A stretch of DNA of 64,000 nt, from the NCBI GenBank assembly GCA_032622095.1, contig CP136061.1:40923797-40987796 (forward strand), given 5' to 3'. The position numbers were made by a program, and so were the translations under genes. Shown here piece after piece: positions 12,079-23,310 of this stretch. Source of the DNA: Siphonodentalium dalli (lineage: Eukaryota > Mollusca > Scaphopoda > Gadilida > Siphonodentaliidae). Positions within the stretch are counted from its first letter, which is position 1. The number at the start of each line of letters is the position of its first letter. The notes under the pieces were generated by a model that did no database searches, was not told the DNA's origin, and worked only from the letters and a program-made list of their open reading frames with translations.

Positions 12079-12341
12079 TTAAACCTACCATGACTGAAGC
12101 TTTCTGAAATTTTGCAAAAACCCTGTGCCAATGCATTCTCTATATATGCGAGTAACCCATAGGGAGCCTCTTATATATAAGAGAATACATTGACCTAACA
12201 ATATTTACCTTGATCTTGTAAAACCAGTGTATTCTCTTATATATGTGAGGCTCCCTTTGGGAGATGCACATATATAAGAGAATGCACTGGTATAAGATCT
12301 TTAATGCTTCACCAGCGCAACTCCCGTCATGAAAGGGTTAA
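12079..12341. mobile_element. Family A foldback, CATGAC type
   Basis: The right end CATGAAAGGGTTAA is intact; the left end (TTAAACCTACCATGACTG) is worn. It has two hairpins, GCCAATGCATTCTC..(12128) and CCAGTGTATTCTC..(12223-12292). Confidence 0.85.
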
Positions 12342-12435
12342 TAAATTGACTCAGTTTTCTTTCGTTTACATTTCTTGGTTCCCAAAGCCACTCAGTCCCA
12401 CACATATTCGATGGTCTGTTGTCTAAATTTTCTAG

Positions 12436-12607
12436 GAGCCAGTGACTTTACGGTGGAAGGAGGATGAGTCAGCATATTATTCCTCGGATAGAAAGGTGAA
12501 ATGTGGTGATTACATGGGTGTGCTATCCATCGATGGCCAGAAGCTAAAAGTTGATCCGTTCTCCATCCGATCGTATTCATTCGAGATTGATTTATACACT
12601 AATGATG
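12436..12607 (+). CDS. Exon 2: N-terminal segment of the CAP-Gly gene
   Basis: The acceptor is AAATTTTCTAG, which is pyrimidine-rich; a second AG sits at 12441-12442. The frame reads EPVTLRWKEDESAYYSS, then DRKVKCGDYMGVLSIDGQKL and a stretch ending DLYTNDG. The donor is GATG|GTAAGC at 12608, close to consensus. The exon ends in phase 1, which matches the two-base start of exon 3. The alternation of hydrophobic and charged residues (YMGVLSIDGQKLKVD) suggests a small beta-rich folded unit, but I do not recognise the domain. Directly downstream (12686-12770) lies a decayed tandem copy of the 3' half of this exon with its donor destroyed. Confidence 0.8.
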
Positions 12608-12685
12608 GTAAGCATATAACCTAAAAATGTACAGGGTGGGGGGGGGGGGGGTGGGGGCTGGTTTTAATTGGATTACTAGATTAGA

Positions 12686-12770
12686 ATCCGTTCTCCGTTT
12701 GATCATACTCATTCAAGATTGACCTATACATGACCTTGGTCATTTTTAACCTGAAAATGTGTAGGGAAAA
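12686..12770 (+). pseudogene. Decayed tandem copy of the 3' end of exon 2
   Basis: ATCCGTTCTCCGTTTGATCA, then CATTCAAGATTGACCTATAC and TTTTTAACCTGAAAATGTGT parallel 12554-12640 at an offset of about 132 bp, including the intron bases after the donor. The donor GGTAAGC has become GGTCATT. A third, fainter copy starts near 12795. G-runs (12637-12656, 12772-12781) sit between copies. Confidence 0.8.
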
Positions 12771-13451
12771 GAGGGGGGGGGGCTGGTTATGATCGGATTA
12801 CAACCCATTCACTTTACATTCAAGATTAAACTCTCCAATTCTAATTGGTTCTGGATGTTTCTGATGTTTCTCAAGTCTTGGTATATGATTGTATGAGTCA
12901 TTTTAACCATTTTATATCCCAGAGAGAAAATCAGCTTCAAATTCAAGCCTTAAATCCATCAGATTTTGCGAGAATCAAAACATAGCGTTTCTACAGGGAA
13001 TCAAGACTTTTTACGAGAATCAAAATGAAAATTATGATTCTGATTCTCGTTGGATTTTAAGGCCTGAACTACTTGCACAAGCAGTGATCTCTGTTTTTAT
13101 TCATATTTTTGTTTCATGATATGCAGTGGACAGCGAGACGTATTGCATCGTCAGCATCGTATCGCGGTGAATCGTTACAGCCCTATTCAGGGTTCCCACG
13201 GGCATTGAAAGCCTGGATGTACTTAGAATAGATTCAATAGAAGGCCTTACATAATATACCATCATTTCTTAAACCTATTGTTTCTCAAACTCGACCACTT
13301 GCCATTCATGCTTTCCTTATTTCTACAATCTTTCTACTTGCCTGAGGAGATAGCTCAACAAAAGGGGATATCTGCTTGCTGCTAGATCCTATTTTCTATT
13401 CTACTTGTATTTTCATCATCAAAATGTTGTTCATCATAATTGACTTTATTT

Positions 13452-13575
13452 AGGTCTGACTTGTGAGAATCATGATAATGTACATGATCATGAGTCCTGT
13501 CGACTAAAACTCCGAACCTGAAAATCAATATCAGAAAGGTTTTCGAGTTCAATCTTAATGTTCCTATGAATGGGA
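13452..13575. repeat. Repeat F, copy 1
   Basis: TGTGAGAATCATGATAATG, CATGAGTCCTGTCG, CTGAAAATCAATATCAGAAA recurs at 14198-14300 and 17270-17385. Confidence 0.8.
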
Positions 13576-13794
13576 GCCAACACTAATGGCTGTTCCGTGT
13601 GCAACAATGTGTGCACTTTTAAGAACCCTACAGTGGTGATGAAGTCACTGGTAAATGGCAAAATTATCTGATCAAATTTGAGTCATTGAACTCACAGGAC
13701 CACAGCGGAAATACGGCACTTGTATGAGCCTTTACTGTGCTATCCCAGGTCTTGGGGGCCGATTAAACGCACTCACAGGATCTAATGTTGTTAC

Positions 13795-14189
13795 TAGGCC
13801 TGAAAATATGGTGCCTGACATTTGCAGAATGAGGTCCCCAGAGGGTGAATTTAGTGACTCTACCCTGCACAGTGGGCTAACATCAATAAATTCACCTTCT
13901 GGGGACCTCATACTCTACTTAGGCCTCATCTCCTTTGGAAAGTATCTTTATTATCAAATTAACAAGTGCTTTTAGTTATTTATTTTCTCTTAATCCCCAA
14001 ATTGGCAGACAACACAATACAAAATCGAGGTGCCCAATGGGTGCACATCACAATCTTCACCATCTGGGAACTTAAATCTGTCTCTGTCTCCCATAGCAGA
14101 TGAGGCCATGCAGAACGAGGTTCATTGGGGATGAATTTGGTCACTAAATACACCCTCTAGGGACCTCTGGCACCATATTTCCATGCCTA
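13795..14189. mobile_element. Family D (hAT-like) element
   Basis: Ends TAGGCCTGAAAATATGGTGC and CACCATATTTCCATGCCTA are inverted. The 8-bp flanks are GTTGTTAC (13787) and GTTGTTAT (14190), 7 of 8 matching. It contains the family signature GCAGAATGAGGTCCCCAGAG with its inverted partner. Confidence 0.85.
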
Positions 14190-14197
14190 GTTGTTAT

Positions 14198-14300
14198 GAC
14201 ATGTGAGAACCATGATAATGAACATGAGTCCGTCCTGTTGGCTAAAAATCCAAACCTGAAAATCAATATCAGAAAGGTATTCATGTTCAATCTTAACAGG
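14198..14300. repeat. Repeat F, copy 2
   Basis: Same blocks as 13452-13575 in the same order and orientation. The family D element 13795-14189 lies between copies 1 and 2. Confidence 0.75.
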
Positions 14301-14726
14301 TCTTAAAATCCATTCATTTTTGTGAGAATCAAAGCTGATTCACAAGTTTGAGGGTACGAGAATCAAAATCAAATTCTGATTTTGCCACAAGTTGGTTGGG
14401 ATGGGGATATGGTGCATTCCATCTTAGAAATATTTTGAAGGCATTCCCTGGGAAAGTTTTGCCAGCGGAAATTCAATGCTTTGAGTCAGTTTCTCAACAG
14501 TAATATCTTACTTTCAAATCTTAAAAAAGTTTACCTCTCTCTGTATCTTCAGTCAAATGAGTTGATGTGAATATGACAGGAATGGAGCATTGCTATATTT
14601 ATTGTACATGTATAGCTTTCAATTTTAAAGGATTTACTGTTGGTCAATTGAAAAAAACACCCTGGCCTAATAGCTACCTGTATGATATGTCATTATATAA
14701 CAAAGCAGAGATACATGTATTACGGT

Positions 14727-15801
14727 TGCCACGACTATGAGTTTCATAATCGACTGCTATAGTCGACGGTTAATCGATTAATCGTTTATATATGTGGCTT
14801 ATATTGCACCCAGGTAATGACGTGTTCAAATCGAAATTACAATGACTACATTACATCCAGTCTGAACACAGTTATAAACTGCCAGTCAGCAGGCTTGTCA
14901 TTCTGAGGCCCCGCCCGTCATCGGCCACATAAACTTAAATTTACGCAGCAGGTAAATGCCCTCCTCATCGCTATTCCCGCGGACGAGACATTTAAACAAA
15001 TCTGTCCAGTCAATCACTGTTAACTGTGAACATACATCGTGGTCACCGTGCCAAATGAAAGCATGCGGAATTGTCGCATACTTATTGAAAACGGACTATA
15101 GTTAGGTTTGCAGAAAATCCCATTGTGTACCAATTGCGTCACCTGACATATTATTTTAGTTTTGTTATTCAAAGTGCGTGCAACGCGGTAGCGGGGTGTG
15201 GGCCGGGGTATAATCCCCCCGGTATATACGTTACCAAGTTGGAGAATGTAATGTATGTAACACTAATAAGTGATGACACCAACTTGTTATTGATTAACTG
15301 TCTAGTAACACTGAACATTCCATGTCCTGCGAATTTTGTGACTTTGTCAATTATTATCAATAATGGTGACCGTTTTACAGTATGAAATTTGAAAACAAAA
15401 TATAGATGCAGTCCCATGCACGTCGTCCATTTTGGATATGATGATCGCTATTACAGATCCATAGGAAGATACGTTTACATTTAAACATAATATATAAACA
15501 ATGGCAAGTCTGTAACACGACATCAAAGGCACACCGAACTCTTTGAAGATGACCGCCAAACGTTGGCTGTGTTATCAAAGGAAGCCGCATCAGAAGGGGC
15601 GACATAACAGGCTGTCTGGTGGTAAATTGTGCTACATACACTGTTAACTTTTACTTTCTGGCATGGTATTTGTGCATAGTACTGCTTAAATGCACAACCA
15701 TACCCCACCCCCTCCCGTTTGGGCGATTAGTCGACGAAAGTAAATAACCGTCGACTACCACACCTGTCGAAGGTTAGTCGATTAATCGAATAATCGTGGC
15801 A
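14727..15801. mobile_element. DNA element with TGCCACGA..TCGTGGCA ends
   Basis: The left end TTGCCACGACTATGAG and the right end AATAATCGTGGCA are inverted. GTCGACGGTTAATCGATTAA near 14770 has inverted counterparts near 15750-15795. The termini resemble a hAT type seen in many animals, but I find no clear target duplication. It is missing from the second copy of the segmental duplication. No transposase frame. Confidence 0.7.
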
Positions 15802-15904
15802 TGTTTAACTTTGCTAGAATCATTTGTGAGAATCGAATGTATACACACACAACTTTTTAGTATCACAATTTGTTCCTACATCTAAAAAGTTGTGTATGTA
15901 TATA

Positions 15905-16287
15905 TGTGACCCGCCATATCAAATCCAGTCGTAAGTCGGGATTTTTTTTACCCTGTGCCAATGCATTCTCAATTTTTTACAATTATAATAATTTTTTCTT
16001 GTATTCTTTAACAATTTTATAATTTCACCCATACAGAGCCCCAGACAAACATGAGCAGACGACACTCTTCTATATGCTTCTATATATGTGTGGGGCTCCC
16101 TGCAGGGTAATGGATGTTTTTTATTTTATGTCCTAAAAAATGTAAGAAACATTTATTAAAAAAAAAAGATTTTTTTTTTAGGCCAATGCATTCTCTTATA
16201 TATGGTCGACTCGCATATATAAGAGAATGCATTGGCACAGGGTCAAAAAAATCCTGTCTTACGACTGGATTGATATGGCGGGTCACA
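15905..16287. mobile_element. Family A foldback, TGTGACCCGCC type, one hairpin broken
   Basis: The outer ends TGTGACCCGCCATATCAAAT and ATTGATATGGCGGGTCACA are inverted. The left inner hairpin has lost its second half (GCATTCTCAATTTTTTACAA), the right one is complete. It has no TTAA ends, unlike other family A types. Confidence 0.88.
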
Positions 16288-16442
16288 TATAACAAAGCAG
16301 AGATACATGTATGTATGCGAGAATCAAACTTCATTCTCATGTTTAACTTTGCTAGAATCATTTGTGAGAATCGAATATATACATACACAACTTTTTAGTA
16401 TCACAATTTGTTCCTACATCTAAAAAGTTGTGTATGTATATA

Positions 16443-16890
16443 TGTGACCCGCCATATCAAATCCAGTCGTAAGTCGGGATTTTTTTACCCTGTGCCAATG
16501 CATTCTCTTATATATGCGAGTCGACCATAGGTCGCCTCGCATATATAAGAGAATGCATTGGCCTAACAATTTTTTACAATTTTAATAATTTTTTCTTGTA
16601 TTCTGTAACAATTTTATAATTTCACCCATACAGAGCCCCAGACAAACATGAGCAGACCACACTCTTCTATATGCTTCTATATATGTGTGGGGCTCCCTGC
16701 AGGGTAATGAATGTTTTTTATTTTATGTCCTAAAAATTGTAAGAAACATTTATTTAAAAATATTGTTAGGCCAATGCATTCTCTTATATATGCGAGGCGA
16801 CCTATGGTCGACTCGCATATATAAGAGAATGCATTGGCACAAGGTAAAAAAAATCCCGACTTACGACTGGATTTGATATGGCGGGTCACA
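16443..16890. mobile_element. Family A foldback, TGTGACCCGCC type, complete
   Basis: Same outer ends as the previous copy. Two full 69-bp palindromes occur, at 16496-16563 and 16769-16838, facing each other. Between them lies a shared spacer with CAGAGCCCCAGACAAACATG. Confidence 0.92.
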
Positions 16891-17269
16891 TATCACATTG
16901 GGGTGTATGTCACAGTTATTCTACTATTATGCCACACTGAAATATTGTAAGGGATGTGTGCGTCGCTTCATGAGGACAGGTGCATACTGACTGAATACTG
17001 AAATACACAAAACTAATAGATTCGGGAGAAACAAATAGTACGGCAAGAACTAATGACTATAAGCAATCTGGACTTCAGGACTACAGCTCAAGGTTGTTTC
17101 ATTTTTGTGGTGCATGGAATGGCCTTGAATCTAACGTATGACCTGGACTTCTTAATTTGCTGTACGAGGCACTACAGAGAAATGACCTTAAAGTGCTTTG
17201 AATTTCCAAATAGAGGGCTAATGCTAAACCATACAAATTGTTCTGAAATGGCCTCGACTTTCATTCAGC

Positions 17270-17385
17270 CTGACATGTGAGAACTATGATAATATACATG
17301 AACATGAGTCCTGTCGGCTAAAAATCTGAATCTGAAAATCAATATGAGAAAGGTATTCAAGTTCAATCTAATGTTCCTATGAATG
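17270..17385. repeat. Repeat F, copy 3
   Basis: CTGACATGTGAGAACTATGA, TGAGTCCTGTCGGCTAAAAA and AATGTTCCTATGAATGG match 13452-13575. Confidence 0.75.
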
Positions 17386-17959
17386 GTTCTCAGTTAAGAT
17401 TAGTCCCGATGGTATTTACCATTGACTCACGTTACTAAATAGTAAATAATAGACCCACACTCGTTCCTCTTGTGCGTAATATATTCAGCAAACAATGTAT
17501 AATCCTCTGTCACCAGCTCAGAATTGCCTTCAGGTGAATTTACAGCATGCTGATTGTATTCATAGTGTCTACCATTGTACTCTGTCATTATCAGTAAGAA
17601 ATCACTAGAATTGAGTGAATAATTGAGGCATATTGCTCCCATATTCAGGTCAAATTTTATTATGTTCTCACTTTGTTGACTTTCGTTATTTTCTGCTCAA
17701 ATTACCATGGTGCATGTAGGAATTTCATGAACAATATACGATTATTGTGCATTGAGTAACAATGAACCTGGTCAGAACTCATAGCCTTCATGCTATCAAT
17801 GTCTGAAGCGTTCTTTAAGTATTTAAAGATATCATGTCGGATTTAACACCCATAAATTAACATTTCCTCGGCTTCGGTGGTGAAAAATATTTGATTTGAT
17901 TCAAGGAACCCACCATTCAAAGCCCACAGCTATTAGATTTAGATTTTTCAAATCTATTA

Positions 17960-18135
17960 TTATACCCCCACCCATAACGAGTTATAGGGGGGTATATAGG
18001 TATCAGCTTGTCTTTCCGTCTGGCCATCTGTCTGTTTTAGATGCAACTTTGTCCTGAGCTTTTATTCCTACATTTTTCAGTCAATGTTTTTGAAACTTGG
18101 CACAGATATTTAGTACCATGGATAGTGTGAAAACA
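17960..18135. repeat. TATACCCCCACCC-ended repeat
   Basis: A small inverted repeat TATACCCCC..GGGGGGTATATAG is followed by CTTGTCTTTCCGTCTGGCCA and TTTTTGAAACTTGGCACAGA, wording common in invertebrate dispersed repeats. A fragment of the same type lies at 24031-24062. Confidence 0.55.
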
Positions 18136-18329
18136 ACTAGTTGACTAATCAGTTATTAAATAGGTCGATGCTGAAATCTGCCAGTAAATCCCCAACATGG
18201 CCTACTGATCGCCATAAATAACATAAGGTGTAAAGAATCCTTCAAATAATGAACAACCGTCAATAATACCCTTATTATTCAGAGATCCAGTTATTACTCC
18301 CTTTTGTGACCCTTTGATGACGCCGAAAT

Positions 18330-18537
18330 GCTGAGGTGACTAATGGGTGAACATCACCAACTTCAACTGGAGAACTTCAATCTGATCCTAGGTCTCCCAT
18401 AGCAATTGAGGCCTCAGCAGAATGAGGTTCACAGAGGGTGAATATGGTGATGCTAGCCCGCCATGTGGGATAGTGTCACAAAATTCACCCTCTGGGGACC
18501 TGATTCTGCAAATGACAGGCACACTATTTCAAGGCTT
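18330..18537. mobile_element. Family D element, left end unclear
   Basis: GCAGAATGAGGTTCACAGAG and its inverted partner CTCTGGGGACCTGATTCTGC are present. The right end is intact (ACACTATTTCAAGGCTTG); the left terminus could not be found. Confidence 0.75.
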
Positions 18538-18678
18538 GCCCTTTAATCCGTTGAGTGATAGATATCTGTATGGAGGCATATCAACAGATTTCCATAAATT
18601 TCTGGCAATTAATGTTACCATCAATTCAACAGATAATCGTTATCACGGTTGTGCTACAATGAGTATTGTCCTATTCCA

Positions 18679-18911
18679 TTAACCCTTTGAGTGCCAGGTC
18701 GATTTTTGTAGCAACCCATATACCCTGTGCCAATGCATTCTCTTATATATGCGAGTCGACCATAGGTCGCCTCGCATATATAAGAGAATGCATCGGCCTA
18801 ACAATTTTTTATTTTTTTTACAATTTTAATAATTTATTCTTATATTCTTTAACAGACTTATTTTGTAGGTTTAGGGCCAATGAGATCGGCCCCTGGCACT
18901 CAAAGGGTTAA
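18679..18911. mobile_element. Family A foldback, TTAACCCTTTGAGTGCCAGG type
   Basis: Ends TTAACCCTTTGAGTGCCAGG and CCTGGCACTCAAAGGGTTAA are perfect inverted copies. It has one complete palindrome (18727-18796). It forms the left arm of a larger inverted repeat with 20024-20313. Confidence 0.92.
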
Positions 18912-18993
18912 ACAATTTATGAACTCAACATAAAAGGCTATCAACTTGGCATCGGTGATACACACACTGTCAACCCTGGTGATGATCAATATC

Positions 18994-19217
18994 TTAACCC
19001 TTCCATGACTGGAGCTTCATGAAATTTTGCGTAAACCCTGTGCCAATGTATTCTCTTATATATGCGAGTCTTCCATTGGGAGCCTCGCATATATAAGGGA
19101 ATACATTGGCCTAACAACATTTACCTTGACCTTGTAAGCCAGTTGATTCTCTTATATATGCGAGGATCTTTAATGGTGCACCAGTGCGGCTCCCGGCTCC
19201 CATCATGAAAGGGTTAT
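18994..19217. mobile_element. Family A foldback, CATGAC type
   Basis: Ends TTAACCCTTCCATGACTGGA and CATCATGAAAGGGTTA; the right end reads TTAT where TTAA is expected. First hairpin complete (19041-19110), second reduced to one arm (19142-19164). Confidence 0.85.
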
Positions 19218-20084
19218 ACTATGCCCTTACTTCCTTCAGATATTTTGTCCAATGCTAAATTGGCCTCTAGTTTAATTACATTATTCATCAATATATAACT
19301 CAGTATAAAGTGTTCTTGAACATTTGTGATTGTGTATATGATTGAGTGCATGTGATGTTTATTTTCAAGACTATATATTTTTTTTCAATAGAAAAATAAG
19401 AGTTTATTTCAAACAAAAGATATATTTTAAACACCCGATTAATTTCATTTCCTAAAATGAGCAGCTTATTTCCAAGAAACGTGAAGTACACACCATAATT
19501 GCATATGATCCAAAAGGAGGACTTCAGACTAAGTGAGGGACTGAGGGATAGATTGTGTAACCAAATATAAATGTTTGCTTAAATGGGGAATTTTAATTTT
19601 TATCACCATATTTTAATATAATAGGTATGCTATTGTACGTACTGATGTTTGTACCTGGGACATATCTAGTTGAAATTACTAATTACAGTGATGTGGAAGT
19701 TGGAACATTCCCCCGAATAAAGAAGTAAATATTTACTTGTGTGAGTAGTTCAGGTCTTGTGTTCCCTGTAATTGCACAGTCAATGTGGTATATTTCGACA
19801 GTATTAGTTAAATGTTACTCTCTTCCTGATTATATAGTGCCTGGGTATTCACTTATCAGTTTAATTCACTGACATTAGCACATAACATGTCTTTAACAAG
19901 ATCACTTTGTTCAATATTAATTAAGTGTTTCCGGACAGGTGTCTTCTATTCATTTGTACCCCGGAAACTGTATAAAACGTATTTAGGAAGAGATAGACAT
20001 CTTTAACAAGACCACTTTGTTGTTCCTTGTGGGTGTATCACGGATGCCAAGTAGATAGCCTTTTATGTTGAGTTCATAAATTGT

Positions 20085-20313
20085 TTAACCCTTTGAGTGC
20101 CAGGGGCCGATCTCATCGGCCCTAAACCTACAAAATAAGTATGTTAAAGAATATAAGAATAAATTATTAAAATTGTAAAAAAAAAAATTGTTAGGCCAAT
20201 GCATTCTCTTATATATGCGAGGCGACCTATGGTCGACTCGCATATATAAGAGAATGCATTGGCACAGGGTATATGGGTTGATACAAAAATCGACCTGGCA
20301 CTCAAAGGGTTAA
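20085..20313. mobile_element. Family A foldback, TTAACCCTTTGAGTGCCAGG type
   Basis: Mirror copy of 18679-18911, with perfect ends and one complete palindrome (20193-20262). The flank 20024-20084 is the reverse complement of 18912-18972. Confidence 0.92.
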
Positions 20314-20458
20314 CAAGACCACTTTGTTCCTTGGGTTAATATCCAGTCTGCATGTTCAGTAAAATTTAAAATAGTCCAGTTCCAGCAGACTCAAAAGATG
20401 AAAAAGTTTGAGTTTTTTTCACATGGTACTTTGGTATCCATATGCCTCCCCAATTATA

Positions 20459-20640
20459 TTATATTCCCCCCCCCCCCAATTATATATATAGCCTTGGTAG
20501 CCATACCCCCCAATTATATGGCCTTGATAGCCACACACCCCCCCAAATATTGGTCTTGGTAGCCATATGCCCCCTCAATTATATGGCCTTAGTAGGCTGG
20601 TAGCCATACACCCTCTCCCAGTTATATGGTAGCCAAACCC
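20459..20640. repeat. Short degenerate tandem repeat, CCCCAATTATAT..GGTAGCCATA
   Basis: Five to six variable copies of a roughly 28-35-bp unit made of CCCCCCAATTATAT and GGCCTTGGTAGCCATA. Confidence 0.75.
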
Positions 20641-20987
20641 TGGTTTCTACAATTACGTTCTCAACTGTTTCTATCGCAAAATATGTTTGCAAAAAAAATT
20701 ATTATTTTGCCTAAAATGGGGAATTTTAATTTCATCCAACAGCTTTAATTTAATCCTATTATACAGGGGCATAATCATCGCATATAATGGTGTAGAATCA
20801 TTGCATATAATGGTGTGGAATCATATACAGGGATTCATGTCCATCAATGTATGAAAATCCTCAGACTCCAGTTCCAACAAATAACATAAAAAAATCAAAT
20901 GTAACATCGTTTTCTGCTTTGTTGTTTTAAAAACCAAATATGACATAAATTAATGGATCTATAAATACAGAAAAATACAAATATGAC

Positions 20988-21326
20988 ATATAAATTAGAC
21001 CTATAAATTAGACCTATAAATTATAAATTAGACCTATAAATTAGACCTATAAATTAGACCTATAAATTAGACATATAAATTAGACCTATAAATTAGACCT
21101 ATATATTAGACCTATAAATTAGACCTATAAATTAGACCTATAAATTAGACCTATAAATTAGACCTATAAATTAGACCTATAAATTAGACCTATAAATTAG
21201 ACCTATAAATTAGACCTATAAATTAGACCTATAAATTAGACCTATAAATTAGACCTATAAATTAGACATATAAATTAGACCTATAAATTAGACCTATAAA
21301 TTAGACCTATAAATTAGACCTATATA
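20988..21326. repeat. 13-bp satellite, about 25 copies
   Basis: The unit CTATAAATTAGAC repeats with very few changes (CATATAAATTAGAC, CTATATATTAGAC). It ends 18 bases before a family A element. Confidence 0.97.
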
Positions 21327-21343
21327 ATTTTGTTATAGAATAA

Positions 21344-21502
21344 TTAACCCTTCCATGACTGCATGGTACTTCATAAAATTTAGCAAAAACCATGTGCCAA
21401 TGCATTCTCTTATATATTTGAGTCTTCCAGGGAGACTCGCATATATAAGAGAATGCACTGGCACAGGGTCTTTATTGCTGCCCCAGCGTAACTCCCATCA
21501 TG
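21344..21502. mobile_element. Family A foldback, CATGAC type, right end lost
   Basis: Left end TTAACCCTTCCATGACTGCA; one hairpin with a shortened loop (21396-21464). The right part stops at CTCCCATCATGAG, lacking AAGGGTTAA. Confidence 0.8.
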
Positions 21503-22430
21503 AGTATCATCATCAATATTTTGCCTAAAATGTGGAATTTAAATTTCAGCAGCTTTAATTTTAATCCCATTATGCATATGCCTGTACACCATGGGCATTA
21601 TGTTTGCACACAAAGGTGCAGAATCATGTGCATCAAAGGGATTAGGCTCCATTAATCCATACAAAGTCTCACTAATTATTTAACAAGAAACATTAAAAAG
21701 GCATTAGACCATAAATGATCCGCGCACTTATCTTGCTACATGCGACAATAGCCATGTGGGTATTCAGCCGTGGTCACTATAGATTTGTCGCCTATCGAGT
21801 ACAACATGATCTAACATGCTCGGATTTTAGAGCCCATGTTTTTCTATGGTGAACAAATACACCCCATACATGCTCAATGTGGAGTGCTGGCTGTGTACAC
21901 ACAATTAGTTAAGGTTTCAAGTTATGATCTGCCCTGGTATGGTTGAAGCCCATGATAACGATTGATAATATTTGGATATTTACGGATTAAACCTCATTTA
22001 CATGTTGTGCTTTCTTTGTTTGTGACATCATGATGTCTAAATCTCCAGGTAAATGATTAATCAGTTCTGTTTCTGTCTTATTTTCACTTTTATATTGATT
22101 GTTTGCAGAATTTTCATTCTTTTCACAACAGTTTTGACATGTTTTATCGACACCGTGGACCATTTAGCATGGCTGGTGTTGAGGTATTCTGTAGAGTTAT
22201 CTAAGCATGGCCTGGAATACTAACATTCATGAATTCGTTCATTGAGCACATGAGTGTATTTTGCACTAAACCTGGATTCATTCATTCATTTGTTGATTTT
22301 ATTCTGTTGAGTACATGTATATTCAAGGAGATGGTCCCATAAATTGCTAGATTTAGTGTACAGTCCCCCTTTAATATTCAAAACTGCTAAAGTTAACTTA
22401 AAATTCATCAAATATGTCGTCAGTTACAAT
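21503..22430. other. Intron sequence, no element recognised
   Basis: AT-rich sequence without long open frames, terminal repeats or similarity to other parts of the window that I could see. Confidence 0.45.
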
Positions 22431-22439
22431 TACATCATA

Positions 22440-22700
22440 ATTGTCCCCAAAATGTTTTTTTGGGTACTGTAGAAATCAGCAGTGCATGTCCATGCATTGG
22501 GGTGTCCATCCCAGATGGTGTCCAGATGATAACTTTTATTTTAGTAATCTGATAGTTTACAAATTTAGTATGTGGCTTAATTACCCACATGAAAATACAG
22601 CTCAAGTTTAAATTTGGGTACAGTCCGCTCATTTTTGCTTGAGTTCTTGTCCTTGTCGACTTAGAATTTGTCAACTATTTTGGTTTCCGGGTGATTATTT
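22440..22700 (-). repeat. Repeat H fragment (reverse orientation of phrases)
   Basis: TCCAGATGATAACTTTTATT, AATTTAGTATGTGGCTTAAT and CAAGTTTAAATTTGGGTACA resemble the GTTTCCGGATGATAACTTT units at 53.4-54.1 and 56.6-57.1 kb. Confidence 0.55.
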
Positions 22701-22810
22701 ATAAAGCTGTTACATGATTTCATGGCCAGCTATCGCTACATTCTCCAACCACATTTTATTAATTCATCACACCATAGCTCCAACAATAAACTTGTTTCAT
22801 CACATTTTAG

Positions 22811-23310
22811 TCTAGATCATGCCATGAATCTACTCTGGCTAACGCCCGCAGAGAACATATTCCACCAAGTTTTGACAGGGAACCTCATAAAGTCAAAAAT
22901 AACACGGGGAATAGATTTCTTAGTTATTATCTGTTCTTAATAATGTACTTCACTGTAGACAAAGGTCCCAACTCGAAATTTCATGATTTAACAGGATTTA
23001 AGTGAATTTGTGAGCGATTTTGCTTTGCGTCGCTTACAATTATGGAATTTATCCTGAGTAATCAATTTGTTGTTTATTGCGATATCGGCTCACATAAGTT
23101 AGAGAAAAACATGCAATTTTGAGTTGGGACATTCACCTACAGTGAAGTACGTTATTAAGGAACAGATAACAACTAAGAAATATATTACCCGCGTTATTTT
23201 TCGAATTTATAAGGTTCCCTGTCAAAACTTAAAAAAGTCTCAAGGTTTTGTACTGGTGGAATATGATCTCTATGGACGTTAGCCAGAGTAGAGATTCATG
23301 GCATGATCTA
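22811..23310. repeat. Repeat K foldback
   Basis: The arm 22811-22980 (TCTAGATCATGCCATGAATC, TTTTGACAGGGAACCTCATA, ACTTCACTGTAG) is the reverse complement of 23110-23310 (CTACAGTGAAGTACGTTATT, TATAAGGTTCCCTGTCAAAA, GATTCATGGCATGATCTAG). The loop is about 130 bp. Confidence 0.85.

Larger units (their letters stand above)
14695..16890. repeat. Tandem segmental duplication, unit with a family A element
   Basis: ATAACAAAGCAGAGATACAT begins both copies (14697 and 16290). TGTTTAACTTTGCTAGAATC, AACTTTTTAGTATCACAATT and the family A element follow in each. Copy 1 runs 14695-16287 and also contains the TGCCACGA-ended element; copy 2 runs 16288-16890 and does not. Confidence 0.9.

Noticed and set aside
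16677-16889. Recurring frames such as CANAFSYICES and YIRECIG at many sites
   Set aside because: They are the two strands of the family A palindrome read as protein and occur at every copy.
20988-21326. Possible CRISPR array
   Set aside because: The 13-bp units are directly adjacent with no unique spacers, and the DNA is from an animal.
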